The notes beneath the pieces were generated by a model. That model was not told the DNA's origin and searched no databases. It saw only the letters and a program-made list of their open reading frames with translations. A stretch of DNA of 64,000 nt from Roseovarius mucosus DSM 17069 (GTDB lineage: Bacteria > Pseudomonadota > Alphaproteobacteria > Rhodobacterales > Rhodobacteraceae), in NCBI RefSeq assembly GCF_000768555.3, contig NZ_KN293978.2:304051-368050 (forward strand), written 5' to 3'. A program made the translations under genes and the position numbers. Each line of letters opens with the position of its first letter. Within the stretch, counting starts at the first letter, position 1. Shown piece after piece: positions 18,200-26,634 of the stretch.

Positions 18200-18853
18200 T
18201 CAGTTCAATTCTGCCATCAGGCGCGCGGCCTCATCGCGGGGATGGGCAAGGGCATCGCGATCCTCGCCGGGGTGAAAGCGGGCGCGGGTGGCGGTGGCCA
18301 TGGGGTTTGGTGTCAGGATATGCACGCGCGGTCCGGTTCTAACCGTTTCGACCTGCCAGGAGCGCGCGAGGGCGATTTGCGCGGCCTTGGTGGCGCCGTA
18401 AGCGCCAAAGAATTTCTCGCCCGCATGGGCATCGTCAAAGAAGACGGCCCGACCCTCGGTGCCCAGAAGCGGGGTGAGGAAGGGAATGAGGATGCCGGTG
18501 GCGGTGACGTTGCAGGCGACCGATTTGGTCCAGTCGCCCTCGGACAGATGCGCGGCGGGCGTCAGGGGGGCAGCATGGACCGCCGCATGAACCCAAGTGG
18601 CAATCGCGCCCCAGCGGTCATGGATCGAGCGGCACAGCTGCGCCATCGCCCCGGTATTGGTGATGTCCATCGGGGCCAGCGTCGCCTGACCACCTGCGGC
18701 CTGGATGCGATCGTCGAGTTCCTCGAGCGCGCCGGTGGTCCGGGCGACGGCGACGACGTGGTGGGTTTTGGCCAAGGCCTCGGCCATGGCGGCCCCCAGA
18801 CCGCGCGATGCGCCGGTCACAAGGGCAATGGGGAGGGGTGTGATGCTGTCCAT
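18200..18853 (-). CDS. Short-chain dehydrogenase/reductase
   Basis: A 217-aa classical SDR. The cofactor motif TGASRGLGAAMAEAL is at 14-28 and the catalytic YGATK (YxxxK) about 60 residues from the end. The expected NAG-type motif is replaced by HAAVHAAPL, and the catalytic Ser position is less clear (FFDDAHAGEKFFGAYG). The substrate cannot be deduced. The start at 18853 gives MDSITPLPIALVTGASRG; the frame is open upstream into the divergent bioY promoter region and I rejected that extension. The gene precedes surE by about 70 bp and may be in the same transcript. Confidence 0.85.
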   Translation of the reverse strand: MDSITPLPIALVTGASRGLGAAMAEALAKTHHVVAVARTTGALEELDDRIQAAGGQATLAPMDITNTGAMAQLCRSIHDRWGAIATWVHAAVHAAPLTPAAHLSEGDWTKSVACNVTATGILIPFLTPLLGTEGRAVFFDDAHAGEKFFGAYGATKAAQIALARSWQVETVRTGPRVHILTPNPMATATRARFHPGEDRDALAHPRDEAARLMAELN

Positions 18854-18960
18854 ATAAGGGAAATCCCACCAGTTGCGGGGCAATTCAAGGGCAATCGCTT
18901 GACTTTCTCGCACATGCAGCGAAAAAGTCGGGTGAGAGACATAACAGAGGGGCGTGAACG

Positions 18961-19530
18961 ATGCGCAATACAGTTTTGACCAAGGCCGTGATCGGCCACG
19001 ATACACTGCTCCGCCAAGCGGGGCTGGTTCTGGGTGGTTCTTTCCTGATTGCGGTCGCCGCACAGGTGAGCGTGCCGTTTTACCCGGTGCCGCTGACGCT
19101 TCAGACATTGGCGATCCTGATGATCGGTCTGACCTTTGGGTCGCGTTTGGGCGCGCTCACGCTGCTGGCCTATCTGGCCGAGGGCGCGATGGGGCTGCCG
19201 GTATTTGCGGGTGGCTTGAACGGTGTGGCGCTGATGGGGCCGACCGCCGGGTTCCTCTTTGGCTTTGTCGCCATGGCCTATCTGGCGGGCCTCGCGGTCG
19301 AGCGCGGGTTGGCGCGGGGTGTCGTGTCCACCGCACTTTGCGGCATGGGGATTTCGGCGCTGCTTTACCTGCCGGGTCTGGCATGGCCTGCGGCCATGTT
19401 GGGCAAGAGCGCCGATGCGCTCTGGTCCGGTTGGATGGCGCCGTTTCTGCTGGGTGATGTGGTCAAGGCCGTGATCGCGGCGATGATAGTAACCGGGGCC
19501 ACCGCCCTGATCCGGGCGCGTAAAGGCTGA
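18961..19530 (+). CDS. bioY: Biotin ECF transporter S component BioY
   Basis: A 189-aa membrane protein with six hydrophobic segments and the BioY signatures FYPVPLTLQTLAILMIGLTFG and AYLAEGAMGLPVFAGG. It binds biotin, and in many alphaproteobacteria works with BioMN or alone. No bioM or bioN is seen nearby, so it may be a solitary BioY or use a shared energising module. Transcribed divergently from the SDR gene. I see no BioR-type palindrome in the 107-bp spacer. Confidence 0.93.
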   Translation: MRNTVLTKAVIGHDTLLRQAGLVLGGSFLIAVAAQVSVPFYPVPLTLQTLAILMIGLTFGSRLGALTLLAYLAEGAMGLPVFAGGLNGVALMGPTAGFLFGFVAMAYLAGLAVERGLARGVVSTALCGMGISALLYLPGLAWPAAMLGKSADALWSGWMAPFLLGDVVKAVIAAMIVTGATALIRARKG

Positions 19531-19560
19531 CGCCTTATACGCCAACCAAGTAAAGAGAAA

Positions 19561-19589
19561 CGCCGCCCCTGCGAGGGGGCGGCGTTTTT
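19561..19589 (+). terminator. Rho-independent terminator of bioY
   Basis: CGCCGCCCC (19561-19569) pairs with GGGGCGGCG (19576-19584), followed by TTTTT. The left flank has AAA, so it may also serve the convergent small gene. Confidence 0.9.
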
Positions 19590-19604
19590 CTGTGGCGGAT
19601 CGGA

Positions 19605-19865
19605 TCAGGACGCGGGCAGGCTGAGGCGTTCGCTGCGCCCGGAGCGGGCGAGGATCACGACGCCTTCGCCGATGGCCGTGACCTTGGCTGAGCCAAGGCT
19701 GGTGCCCACCTCGACGGTGTGGACGGCGTTGCCGATCCGAAGGAGTGCGCGGGCATGGGAGGGACCATGCAGGGTGCCGACAAGCGTGAGCCGGGCATCA
19801 GGCAGCGCGTCATGCTGGGTTGCGGCCTCTAACGTGGCGGCGGGGGTTTCTGTATGTTCTGTCAC
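19605..19865 (-). CDS. Small PilP/GspC-like protein, 86 aa
   Basis: Starts with GTG at 19865 preceded by AGAGG. The C-terminal half (LVGTLHGPSHARALLRIGNAVHTVEVGTSLGSAKVTAIGEGVVILARSGRSERLSL) has the shape of the beta-strand domain of PilP or GspC (value, then 'effect of location', then sequence 'G...V..I'). There is no signal peptide or membrane segment in this start choice. It is separated from purF by 173 bp, so it may have its own promoter. Function unknown; the family link is only a resemblance. Confidence 0.6.
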   Translation of the reverse strand: MTEHTETPAATLEAATQHDALPDARLTLVGTLHGPSHARALLRIGNAVHTVEVGTSLGSAKVTAIGEGVVILARSGRSERLSLPAS

Positions 19866-19874
19866 CTTTGCCTC

Positions 19875-19910
19875 TTTCGTGCAGTGCTCTGGTTTCGTGC
19901 AGTGCTCTGG
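19875..19910 (-). repeat. Perfect 18-bp tandem duplication
   Basis: TTTCGTGCAGTGCTCTGG occurs at 19875-19892 and again at 19893-19910. It lies immediately upstream of the ribosome-binding site of the small PilP-like gene. If translation began further upstream, the repeat would encode a duplicated EHCTKP unit, in frame. Confidence 0.95.
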
Positions 19911-20001
19911 CGGGCATCTAGACGGGGAAAGAGGCAGGGGAAAGGGCCGTGGCGCGGGTCGGCAAGGAGTTGCCGCAATGCAGAATCGCGCGGGCAAATC
20001 T

Positions 20002-20033
20002 CCGCTCAGCCGCCGGGTATGGCGACTGAGCGG
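20002..20033 (-). terminator. Hairpin after purF
   Basis: CCGCTCAG (20002-20009) pairs with CTGAGCGG (20026-20033), with a further CGCC/GGCG inner stem. It stands 6 bp after the purF stop. The downstream T-run on the reverse strand is weak (AGATTTGC). Confidence 0.6.
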
Positions 20034-20038
20034 GGTTG

Positions 20039-21526
20039 TTATTCGGCGGCTTTCAGCGCGAAGCCCTGTTCGATCATGTCGGAGGGGGCCACGGGATATT
20101 CGCCCGAGAAGCAGGCATCGCAATATTGCGGGCATTTGGCATTGCGCCCGCCCGCCTCGCCCACGGCGCGGTAGAGACCGTCAAGCGATATGAACTTGAG
20201 GCTATCGACCTGCAAATGGTCACGCATCTCATCCTCTGACATGGTCGCGGCGAGGAGTTTCTCGCGCTGCGGCGTGTCCACCCCGTAAAAACAGGGCCAA
20301 GCCGTAGGGGGCGACGCGATACGAAAATGAACCTCGGCGGCGCCGGCATCAAGGATCATCTCCTTGATCTTGCGGCTGGTGGTGCCGCGCACCACGCTGT
20401 CATCCACGAGAATGACGCGCTTGCCCTCGATCAGGGCGCGGTTGACGTTGAGCTTGAGCCGCACGCCCATGTTGCGGATCTGTTCGGTGGGCTCGATGAA
20501 GGTACGGCCCATGTATTGATTGCGGATGATCCCCATCGCGAAGGGGATGCCCGATTCGTGGCTATAGCCGATGGCGGCTGGCGTGCCGCTATCGGGCACG
20601 GGGCAGACCAGATCGGCATCGACCGGAGCCTCGCGGGCCAGTTCCACGCCGATCTGATGGCGGGTTTCATAGACCGAGCGGCCGCCGATGATCGAATCGG
20701 GGCGCGAGAAATAGACATGCTCGAAGATGCAGAAGCGCGAGGGTTGGCGGCGGAAGGGAAAATGGCTCTCGACGCCGCCACCGGCGGTGATGACGACCAT
20801 TTCGCCCGGCTCGATCTCGCGCACGAGGCGCGCGCCGATGATGTCGAGCGCGCAGGTTTCAGAGCTGAGCACCCAGCCTTCACCCAATTGGCCCAAGACG
20901 AGCGGGCGCACGCCGAGGGGATCGCGCACGCCGATGAGTTTCGACCGGGTCATGGCCACGACGGAAAACGCGCCTTCGACGCGCCGCAGCGCATCCTCCA
21001 TCCGTTCGGGGATACGTTTTTGCAGCGAGCGGGCCATCAGGTGAATGATGCATTCGCTGTCAGAGCCGGATTGAAAGATCGAACCGCGTTCGATCAGTTC
21101 CTTGCGCAGGGCAATGGCGTTGGTGATGTTGCCGTTATGAGCAATCGCGGCCCCGCCGATGGCGAATTCGCCAAAGAAGGGCTGCACATCGCGGATCGCG
21201 GCCCCTTTTGATCCAGCGGTGGAATAGCGCACATGGCCGATGGCCAGTGGGCCGGGCAGGGTTTCCATCAGCGACTGGCTGGTGAAATTGTCGCGCACAT
21301 AGCCAAAGCGGCGCACCGAGTTGAACCCTTGCTCGGGATCATGGCTGACGATACCGCCCGCCTCTTGTCCACGGTGTTGCAGGGCGTGCAGGCCGAGGGC
21401 CACGAAATTTGCCGCGTCGGTCAGGCCGATCACGCCAAAGATTCCGCATTCCTCCTTCAGCTTGTCATCGTCGAAGGGGTGGGCGGGGGGCATCTGTTTG
21501 GGCAAAGCGGGCAGCTCCGAATCCAT
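20039..21526 (-). CDS. purF: Amidophosphoribosyltransferase
   Basis: A 495-aa enzyme for the first committed step of purine synthesis: PRPP plus glutamine to 5-phosphoribosylamine. The glutaminase nucleophile cysteine is in ECGIFGVIG, about 26 residues from the N-terminus, after a short propeptide-like leader. RYSTAGSKG and the PRPP loop VILVDDSVVRGTTSRK are present. The alternative ATG at residue 12 (MPPAHPFDDDK) is possible. It lies downstream of cvpA and a membrane protein on the same strand; cvpA-purF is a conserved pairing. Confidence 0.95.
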   Translation of the reverse strand: MDSELPALPKQMPPAHPFDDDKLKEECGIFGVIGLTDAANFVALGLHALQHRGQEAGGIVSHDPEQGFNSVRRFGYVRDNFTSQSLMETLPGPLAIGHVRYSTAGSKGAAIRDVQPFFGEFAIGGAAIAHNGNITNAIALRKELIERGSIFQSGSDSECIIHLMARSLQKRIPERMEDALRRVEGAFSVVAMTRSKLIGVRDPLGVRPLVLGQLGEGWVLSSETCALDIIGARLVREIEPGEMVVITAGGGVESHFPFRRQPSRFCIFEHVYFSRPDSIIGGRSVYETRHQIGVELAREAPVDADLVCPVPDSGTPAAIGYSHESGIPFAMGIIRNQYMGRTFIEPTEQIRNMGVRLKLNVNRALIEGKRVILVDDSVVRGTTSRKIKEMILDAGAAEVHFRIASPPTAWPCFYGVDTPQREKLLAATMSEDEMRDHLQVDSLKFISLDGLYRAVGEAGGRNAKCPQYCDACFSGEYPVAPSDMIEQGFALKAAE

Positions 21527-21616
21527 GGATTTCGCTTGGGCGTGTCATACGCGCTCAGGCGGCACATGTCACGAAACTATCACAGATAACGTGGCGATGC
21601 GATGGCTGGCGAGTGG

Positions 21617-22066
21617 TCAGAAGCGCGAAAGGATGACGCCGGCACCCACCAGGAGGGCCGCCGTGAGGCGGGTCCACGACAGATCGCGCGCGGCGATGCC
21701 GAATGCACCGATGTAATCGAGCACCATGGCCCCAACCATCTGCCCCAGAATGAGCGCCGCCGTGGTGGTGAGCACGCCCAGAACTGGCACGCTCCAAAGC
21801 GAGGCCCAGACAAAGAACGCGCCCAGAAGGCCGCCAAGCAAGAGCCAGCGCGGGGCGAGGGCGGCGCGGCCAAAGGCGGCGCTGTCACCCGAGAGGGCCA
21901 CCAAGAGCACCAGCGCCACGAAGCCCACGCCAAATGACACGGCGGCGGCGGTGATGGAGCTCTCGATCGTGCGCCCAAGGGCCGAGTTGAGCGGTGCCTG
22001 AATGGCCACGGCCAGCCCGGCCAAGGCCATGAATATGAGGGCGAGAACCGGGCTTTGCGGCAGCAT
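21617..22066 (-). CDS. DMT-superfamily YdcZ-type membrane protein (DUF606)
   Basis: A 149-aa protein with five hydrophobic segments. The N-terminal pattern ALAGLAVAIQAPLNSALGRTI and the later GQMVGAMVLDYIGAFG are typical of the YdcZ/DUF606 family, which usually acts as homo- or heterodimers of small multidrug-type transporters. The gene starts 3 bp after the cvpA stop. Substrate unknown. Confidence 0.85.
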   Translation of the reverse strand: MLPQSPVLALIFMALAGLAVAIQAPLNSALGRTIESSITAAAVSFGVGFVALVLLVALSGDSAAFGRAALAPRWLLLGGLLGAFFVWASLWSVPVLGVLTTTAALILGQMVGAMVLDYIGAFGIAARDLSWTRLTAALLVGAGVILSRF

Positions 22067-22069
22067 CGG

Positions 22070-22630
22070 TTACTGCGGGGCCTCGCATTGGGCGATCAGC
22101 TCTTCGTATTGGCGGGTGATCCAGCCCAGCGCCTCGTCGGGGTCGCGGTCTTCGATCTTGCCGGTCAGTTGCGAGAAGACGCGCGCCGAGCGGCTGTCGT
22201 CGATGATCTGGATGGACTGCGAGGAAATGACCGTCTGATAGACGAAATAGGCGATGGCGACGAGCAGTACGCCGCGCGCCACGCCAAAGACAAAGCCAAG
22301 CCCCTGGTCGAGGCCGCCCAGAACCGAGCGTTGCACCAGTGAGGAAAACAGCGGTGTGATGAGCGAAGCGATGATCAGCCCCACGGCAAAGACCACGGCG
22401 AAGGCCCCGATCATCGAAAGCTCGCAGCTATCGGCGATGAATTCGCCGACCACCGGGATTTCCTTGACCAGCGGTTCCACCTGCGGGGCGAAGATGAAGG
22501 CGAGGACGCCGGCCACGACCCAGCCCGCGATGGCGAGGGATTCGCGCACGAAGCCGCGCGAATAGGCCAGAAGCGCCGAGAGCACGATGAAGAGCGCCAC
22601 GACGCCGTCGATGATGGTGAAACCTTCCAT
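22070..22630 (-). CDS. cvpA: CvpA family membrane protein
   Basis: A 186-aa inner-membrane protein with four hydrophobic segments; the family pattern VDGVVALFIVLSALLAYSRGFVRE at the N-terminus reads on this strand as DGVVALFIVLSALLAYSRG. CvpA was first linked to colicin V production and is usually next to purF. It lies between radA (26 bp) and the DMT gene. The C-terminal 25 residues are soluble and acidic. Confidence 0.9.
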   Translation of the reverse strand: MEGFTIIDGVVALFIVLSALLAYSRGFVRESLAIAGWVVAGVLAFIFAPQVEPLVKEIPVVGEFIADSCELSMIGAFAVVFAVGLIIASLITPLFSSLVQRSVLGGLDQGLGFVFGVARGVLLVAIAYFVYQTVISSQSIQIIDDSRSARVFSQLTGKIEDRDPDEALGWITRQYEELIAQCEAPQ

Positions 22631-22656
22631 ATGCCTCTTCCTGTCCCGATAGGCGC

Positions 22657-24021
22657 CTAACCTGCGCCGAAAATGTCACCCACGAAAGTGGTCAAATCCC
22701 CCATATGGGTGAGTTTGAGACCACTGTCCCCCGTCGTCTTGCTGCCGGACGGGGTGATCGCGGCTGTGAAACCAAGTTTTTGCGCCTCTTTCAACCTGTT
22801 TTCGGTCTGACCCACCGGACGCAACGCGCCAGAGAGGCTAATTTCCCCGAAAACCACGGTTTCGGCGGGCAGGGCTGTATCCTCGCGCGCGCTGAGCAGG
22901 GCGGCGGCGACGGCCAAATCGGCGGCGGGTTCGCTGATCTTGAGGCCGCCCGCGACGTTGAGATAGACATCAAGCCCGGCAAAGGGGATGCCGCAACGCG
23001 CCTCGAGCACGGCGAGAATCATCGCGAGCCTTGCGCCATCCCAGCCCACGACGGCGCGGCGCGGTTGGGCATGGGGTGTTGGGGCAACGAGCGCCTGCAT
23101 CTCGACCAGCAGGGGGCGCGTGCCCTCGATCCCCGAGAACACGACCGAGCCGGGGGTGGGTGCGCCGCGCCCCGAGAGAAAGAGGGCAGAGGGGTTGGCC
23201 ACCTCGGCCAGACCTGCGCCTGTCATCTCGAACACGCCGATTTCATCGGCGGGGCCAAAGCGGTTCTTGACCGAGCGCAGGATACGGAATTGATGCCCAC
23301 GCTCGCCCTCGAAATAAAGCACGCAATCCACCATATGTTCGACCACGCGGGGGCCAGCGATCTGCCCGTCCTTGGTGACATGGCCGACAAGGATCACGGA
23401 GGTGCCGAAGCGTTTGGCAAAGCTGGTCAGCTCATGGGCGGCGGCGCGAACCTGGCTGACGCTGCCGGGGGCGGCCTCGACCGTGTCGGACCAGACGGTC
23501 TGGATCGAGTCGATGATCACGAGGTCGGGCTTTTCGGATTCCATCGTGGTCAGGATGTCGCGCAGCGATGTGGCGGCGGCGAGTTTTACCGGCGCCTCGC
23601 CGAGACCCAAGCGCTGTGCGCGCATGCGGACCTGTGCGCTGGCCTCTTCGCCGGAGATGTAGAAGGTCTTGAGGCCGGCACCCGCAAAGCGCGCGGCGGC
23701 CTGCAACAGGAGCGTGGATTTGCCGATACCGGGATCACCGCCTACCAGAATGGCGCTGGAAGGCACGAGACCACCGCCCAGAACGCGGTCTAATTCACCG
23801 ATGCCGGAGAGCGTGCGCGGCGGCGGGGCCTCTTCGGTCGAGAGGTCCGTGAGGGTGAGGGGGGTGCCGCGTTTGCCGCCCAGGGTTTTGCCCTTGGGGC
23901 CGGTCGAGAGCGGGGCCTCTTCGACGATGCTGTTCCATTCGCCGCAAGCGTCACAACGCCCCGACCAGCGGTTGTGAACCGCGCCGCAGGCCGTGCAGGT
24001 GAAGGTGCCGGGTTTTGCCAT
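22657..24021 (-). CDS. radA: DNA repair protein RadA
   Basis: A 454-aa RecA-like helicase/branch-migration factor. It has an N-terminal four-cysteine zinc finger (FTCTACG and GRCDACGEW), Walker A GGDPGIGKSTLL, the family KNRFG motif (SVKNRFGPADE) and a C-terminal Lon-like domain (GLDVYLNVAGGLKISEPAADLAVA). The ATG at 24021 (MAKPGTFTCTACG) was preferred to 24039 because it is the family N-terminus. It is followed by cvpA on the same strand. Confidence 0.95.
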   Translation of the reverse strand: MAKPGTFTCTACGAVHNRWSGRCDACGEWNSIVEEAPLSTGPKGKTLGGKRGTPLTLTDLSTEEAPPPRTLSGIGELDRVLGGGLVPSSAILVGGDPGIGKSTLLLQAAARFAGAGLKTFYISGEEASAQVRMRAQRLGLGEAPVKLAAATSLRDILTTMESEKPDLVIIDSIQTVWSDTVEAAPGSVSQVRAAAHELTSFAKRFGTSVILVGHVTKDGQIAGPRVVEHMVDCVLYFEGERGHQFRILRSVKNRFGPADEIGVFEMTGAGLAEVANPSALFLSGRGAPTPGSVVFSGIEGTRPLLVEMQALVAPTPHAQPRRAVVGWDGARLAMILAVLEARCGIPFAGLDVYLNVAGGLKISEPAADLAVAAALLSAREDTALPAETVVFGEISLSGALRPVGQTENRLKEAQKLGFTAAITPSGSKTTGDSGLKLTHMGDLTTFVGDIFGAG

Positions 24022-24076
24022 ATGCGCCTGATGCCCCAAGCGGCGGGCGCGGTCAAATGCGAAACCTCTCAGGCGG

Positions 24077-24841
24077 TTATTCCGCCGCCTTCTGGGTGAT
24101 GTCGATCACGGTGCCGTCGTGGCGCAGGATGTCTTCCAGACCCAGTTCCGGCAGCACCTCTCGCAGTTCGTCATGCAGGCGTTGCAACTGGCTGGCGGCA
24201 ACGCTTTCCTCGAGTTCGACCTCGTGGGACCAGTGTTTGAGTTCGCGGGTGATCTGCTTGGCCTGATCCAATCGGGCTTTGAAGGCCTCGACCTCTTGCT
24301 GGCGCTGCGTGAGGAAGTTGCGCGCGCGGGCGATGCGGTCGTCGGAATAGACCTGCGCCAATTCGCGGCTGATATGGGACATTTGCGCCGCGACCTCCAG
24401 GAGGTCCGGCTCCAGCGTGCCGAGGTCGGGATGGTCGCGCAGATAGGCGAGGCGTTCGCGGACGGCGTCAAACTCTGACGACAGGCGGAATAGACCAGCG
24501 CGGTCTGCCGCATGGGCCGCGTGATAGGCGCGGGCCACGTCCTGCATCCCGATGTTGAAGCGCCGGTGCGAGGTTTCGAGCGCCATGATGCGGGCATTGA
24601 CCGGCAGGTAGAAACACAGAAGCACTGCCAGAACGGTCAGGCCGATCTGGGCGATCTGACCTGCGTTTTGATAGGTTTCGCCCCCGAAGCCCGCGCTGAA
24701 TTCGATCCAAGGTAGCGCGCCAAGGCTGGCGGCGAGGGTGGCGGCGGTGAGGCAGAGCGCCGAGAGCAGAAAGACGATAAAGGCCGCACGTTGCAAAATG
24801 GATTGTGTCAGCAGTGCCGCAGATTTCAAAGTGCTGGTCAT
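24077..24841 (-). CDS. Membrane-anchored coiled-coil protein, unknown function
   Basis: 254 aa. The start at 24841 (MTSTLKSAALL) skips a leader without similarity. Two hydrophobic segments occur near residues 20-42 and 65-85. The C-terminal 160 residues are charged and helical, with heptad-like spacing (RARNFLTQRQQEVEAFKARLDQAKQ) and are probably a coiled coil. It is adjacent to radA, and relatives in Rhodobacterales are sometimes labelled DNA repair protein, but nothing in the sequence supports a repair activity. It resembles RmuC-like or chemoreceptor-like coiled coils only in shape. Confidence 0.7.
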   Translation of the reverse strand: MTSTLKSAALLTQSILQRAAFIVFLLSALCLTAATLAASLGALPWIEFSAGFGGETYQNAGQIAQIGLTVLAVLLCFYLPVNARIMALETSHRRFNIGMQDVARAYHAAHAADRAGLFRLSSEFDAVRERLAYLRDHPDLGTLEPDLLEVAAQMSHISRELAQVYSDDRIARARNFLTQRQQEVEAFKARLDQAKQITRELKHWSHEVELEESVAASQLQRLHDELREVLPELGLEDILRHDGTVIDITQKAAE

Positions 24842-24976
24842 GACTTCCCCCCGAAAGATCATCTTAAATATCGGCAAGTTTACGCCGATTGCGGGAAACA
24901 CAAAGGCTTAATTCAATCATTTGAGAGTCAAGATTGCGGGGGTGTGGCGCGAGTGCCGCGCGATTGTTGCGAAAAA

Positions 24977-25432
24977 TCAGACAGTGTCGGGGGTGTTTGG
25001 CGGATTGTGGCGGTGCCAGAGGCTGATCGCGAGCGAGGCGAGGATGCAGGCGGTAAAGAGGTAGAGACCCCAGGCCACCTCAACCCGCGCAAGGCCGACG
25101 CCTTTGACCACGATGATGTAGAGCGCGATGAGGAAAATATCGGCCATGGCGAGTTTGCCCAAAAGGTGCAGCGCGGGCAGGGCGCGTGGCGAGAGGAGGC
25201 CGAAGTGCAGGAGGGCCAAGCCGATGGTCTTGAGATAGGGGGCGAAGAGGGCAAAGACCGTGACCAGAAGGGCCAGGTAGACATCGCTCTGCCAGAGCGC
25301 TTGCAGGCCCGAGATGACGGAGATTTCCGAGAGGCCGAAGAGCGGCAGGTCAATGCCTGCGCGCAAGAGGGGGGCGAACCACGCGAGGGGGAAGAGAAGG
25401 AGGAGCGAGAGGTTGGCGAATTTGAGCATCAA
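24977..25432 (-). CDS. Paraquat-inducible protein A-like membrane protein
   Basis: A 151-aa protein with four hydrophobic segments and the PqiA pattern PLLRAGIDLPLFGLSEISVISGLQALWQ followed by HLLGKLAMADIFLIALYII. PqiA proteins belong to inner-membrane lipid transport modules (PqiABC). Here it is a single-domain version without pqiB or pqiC, but it lies near mlaF/mlaE on the same strand. A second in-frame Met (residue 2) could be the start. Confidence 0.75.
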   Translation of the reverse strand: MMLKFANLSLLLLFPLAWFAPLLRAGIDLPLFGLSEISVISGLQALWQSDVYLALLVTVFALFAPYLKTIGLALLHFGLLSPRALPALHLLGKLAMADIFLIALYIIVVKGVGLARVEVAWGLYLFTACILASLAISLWHRHNPPNTPDTV

Positions 25433-25512
25433 TTCGATCTAGTCACCTTCAATCGGACGTTCCAGATAAATTGAGAGTGGAGAGGCCGTTCTATTGACCG
25501 AAATCGCATAGA

Positions 25513-25884
25513 TCAGATCAAGAGAACACCGACGATAGCGGACACCACAAGCAGGTCACCGAGCATAGGACGCTTTCCCCAAACACATTTTACCCAGTCG
25601 TAGAGCGTGCCCACAAAGAGTAACACAGAGAGCAAAGCCGAAAACTGATAGGAGGGAAGCTTTGGTAGAAGGCCAGCCCATTGCAAACCGCTCCAAATCG
25701 TCCAGAGCGAGGCCAAAATCATACCTACCACAGCGTGTTTGGAGTCACGAGAGCGGTGCCAATGCTGCCAGAGTGCAAAGCCAGCAAGAACGGGAATCGC
25801 CAAGATCAGCCACGGGAAGATCCTAATTCCCAGACCAATTTCGGGCTGAAGGATCGAGACGGATAGCTCAGCGGCCTGGTCCAT
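25513..25884 (-). CDS. Hypothetical membrane protein, 123 aa
   Basis: Begins 3 bp after the mlaF stop, so it is probably co-translated with it. Three or four hydrophobic segments are separated by short basic loops (WQHWHRSRDSKH, DWVKCVWGKR). Codon use is more AT-rich than the neighbours, which may indicate recent acquisition. I do not recognise a family. The position suggests a link to the Mla genes but there is no direct evidence. Confidence 0.65.
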   Translation of the reverse strand: MDQAAELSVSILQPEIGLGIRIFPWLILAIPVLAGFALWQHWHRSRDSKHAVVGMILASLWTIWSGLQWAGLLPKLPSYQFSALLSVLLFVGTLYDWVKCVWGKRPMLGDLLVVSAIVGVLLI

Positions 25885-25887
25885 CCT

Positions 25888-26634
25888 TCACCGCACCGCC
25901 TCGATCGGTCCCTCGGCGCGGCCGTGGATGAACTGGTCAAGATAGGGATCGCCGGAATGGTCCATCTCGGACACGGGGCCGGTCCATTTGATCACGCCGT
26001 CATGCAGCATGGCGACATTGTCGGCGATGGCGCGCACGGAGGTCATATCGTGGGTGATGGTCATGGCGGTGGCGCCCATTTCGGTGACGATCTCGCGGAT
26101 CAGGTCGTTGATCACGCCCGCCATGATGGGATCGAGGCCGGTGGTGGGCTCGTCAAAGAAGATGATCTCGGGTTCGGCGGCGATGGCGCGGGCGAGGCCC
26201 ACGCGCTTTTGCATGCCGCCCGAAAGCTCGGCGGGGAATTTATCGGCGACATCGGGTTTGAGGCCGACGCGGCGCAATTTCTCGATGGCGATTTCGCGGG
26301 CCTCGGACAGGGGGCGCTTGAGCGAGCCGCGCAGCAGGCGGAAGGCAACGTTTTGCCAGACGGGCAGCGAGTCAAAGAGTGCGCCGCCCTGAAAGAGCAT
26401 GCCGAAGCGGGCGAGAAAGGCGTCGCGGTCGCCCTTGGTCACGTCCTGGCCGTCCAGCGTGATGGTGCCGCTGTCGGGGCGGATGAGGCCGAGGATACAT
26501 TTCAGCGCCACGGATTTGCCGGTGCCCGAGCCGCCGATGATGACCAGCGAGGTGGCGGAGGGAATGGTCAGGCTCACCCCGCGCAGGACGTGGTTGGAAC
26601 CGAAAGCCTTGTGGACGTTGTGAAGCTCTATCAT
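25888..26634 (-). CDS. mlaF: ABC transporter ATPase, MlaF type
   Basis: A 248-aa ATPase with Walker A IGGSGTGKSVALK, Q-loop, signature LSGGMQKRVGLARA, Walker B IIFFDEPTTGLDP and the switch His (MTITHDM). The sequence is of the MlaF group, which drives phospholipid movement between outer and inner membrane with permease MlaE. It overlaps mlaE by 4 bp. mlaD and mlaC are not in the window, so the full transport complex may be encoded elsewhere. Confidence 0.92.
   Translation of the reverse strand: MIELHNVHKAFGSNHVLRGVSLTIPSATSLVIIGGSGTGKSVALKCILGLIRPDSGTITLDGQDVTKGDRDAFLARFGMLFQGGALFDSLPVWQNVAFRLLRGSLKRPLSEAREIAIEKLRRVGLKPDVADKFPAELSGGMQKRVGLARAIAAEPEIIFFDEPTTGLDPIMAGVINDLIREIVTEMGATAMTITHDMTSVRAIADNVAMLHDGVIKWTGPVSEMDHSGDPYLDQFIHGRAEGPIEAVR

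Noticed and set aside
17378..18979. A 533-aa plus-strand frame opposite surE and the SDR gene
   Set aside because: Antisense shadow of two well-supported genes; composition is Gly/Ala/His-rich with no domain.
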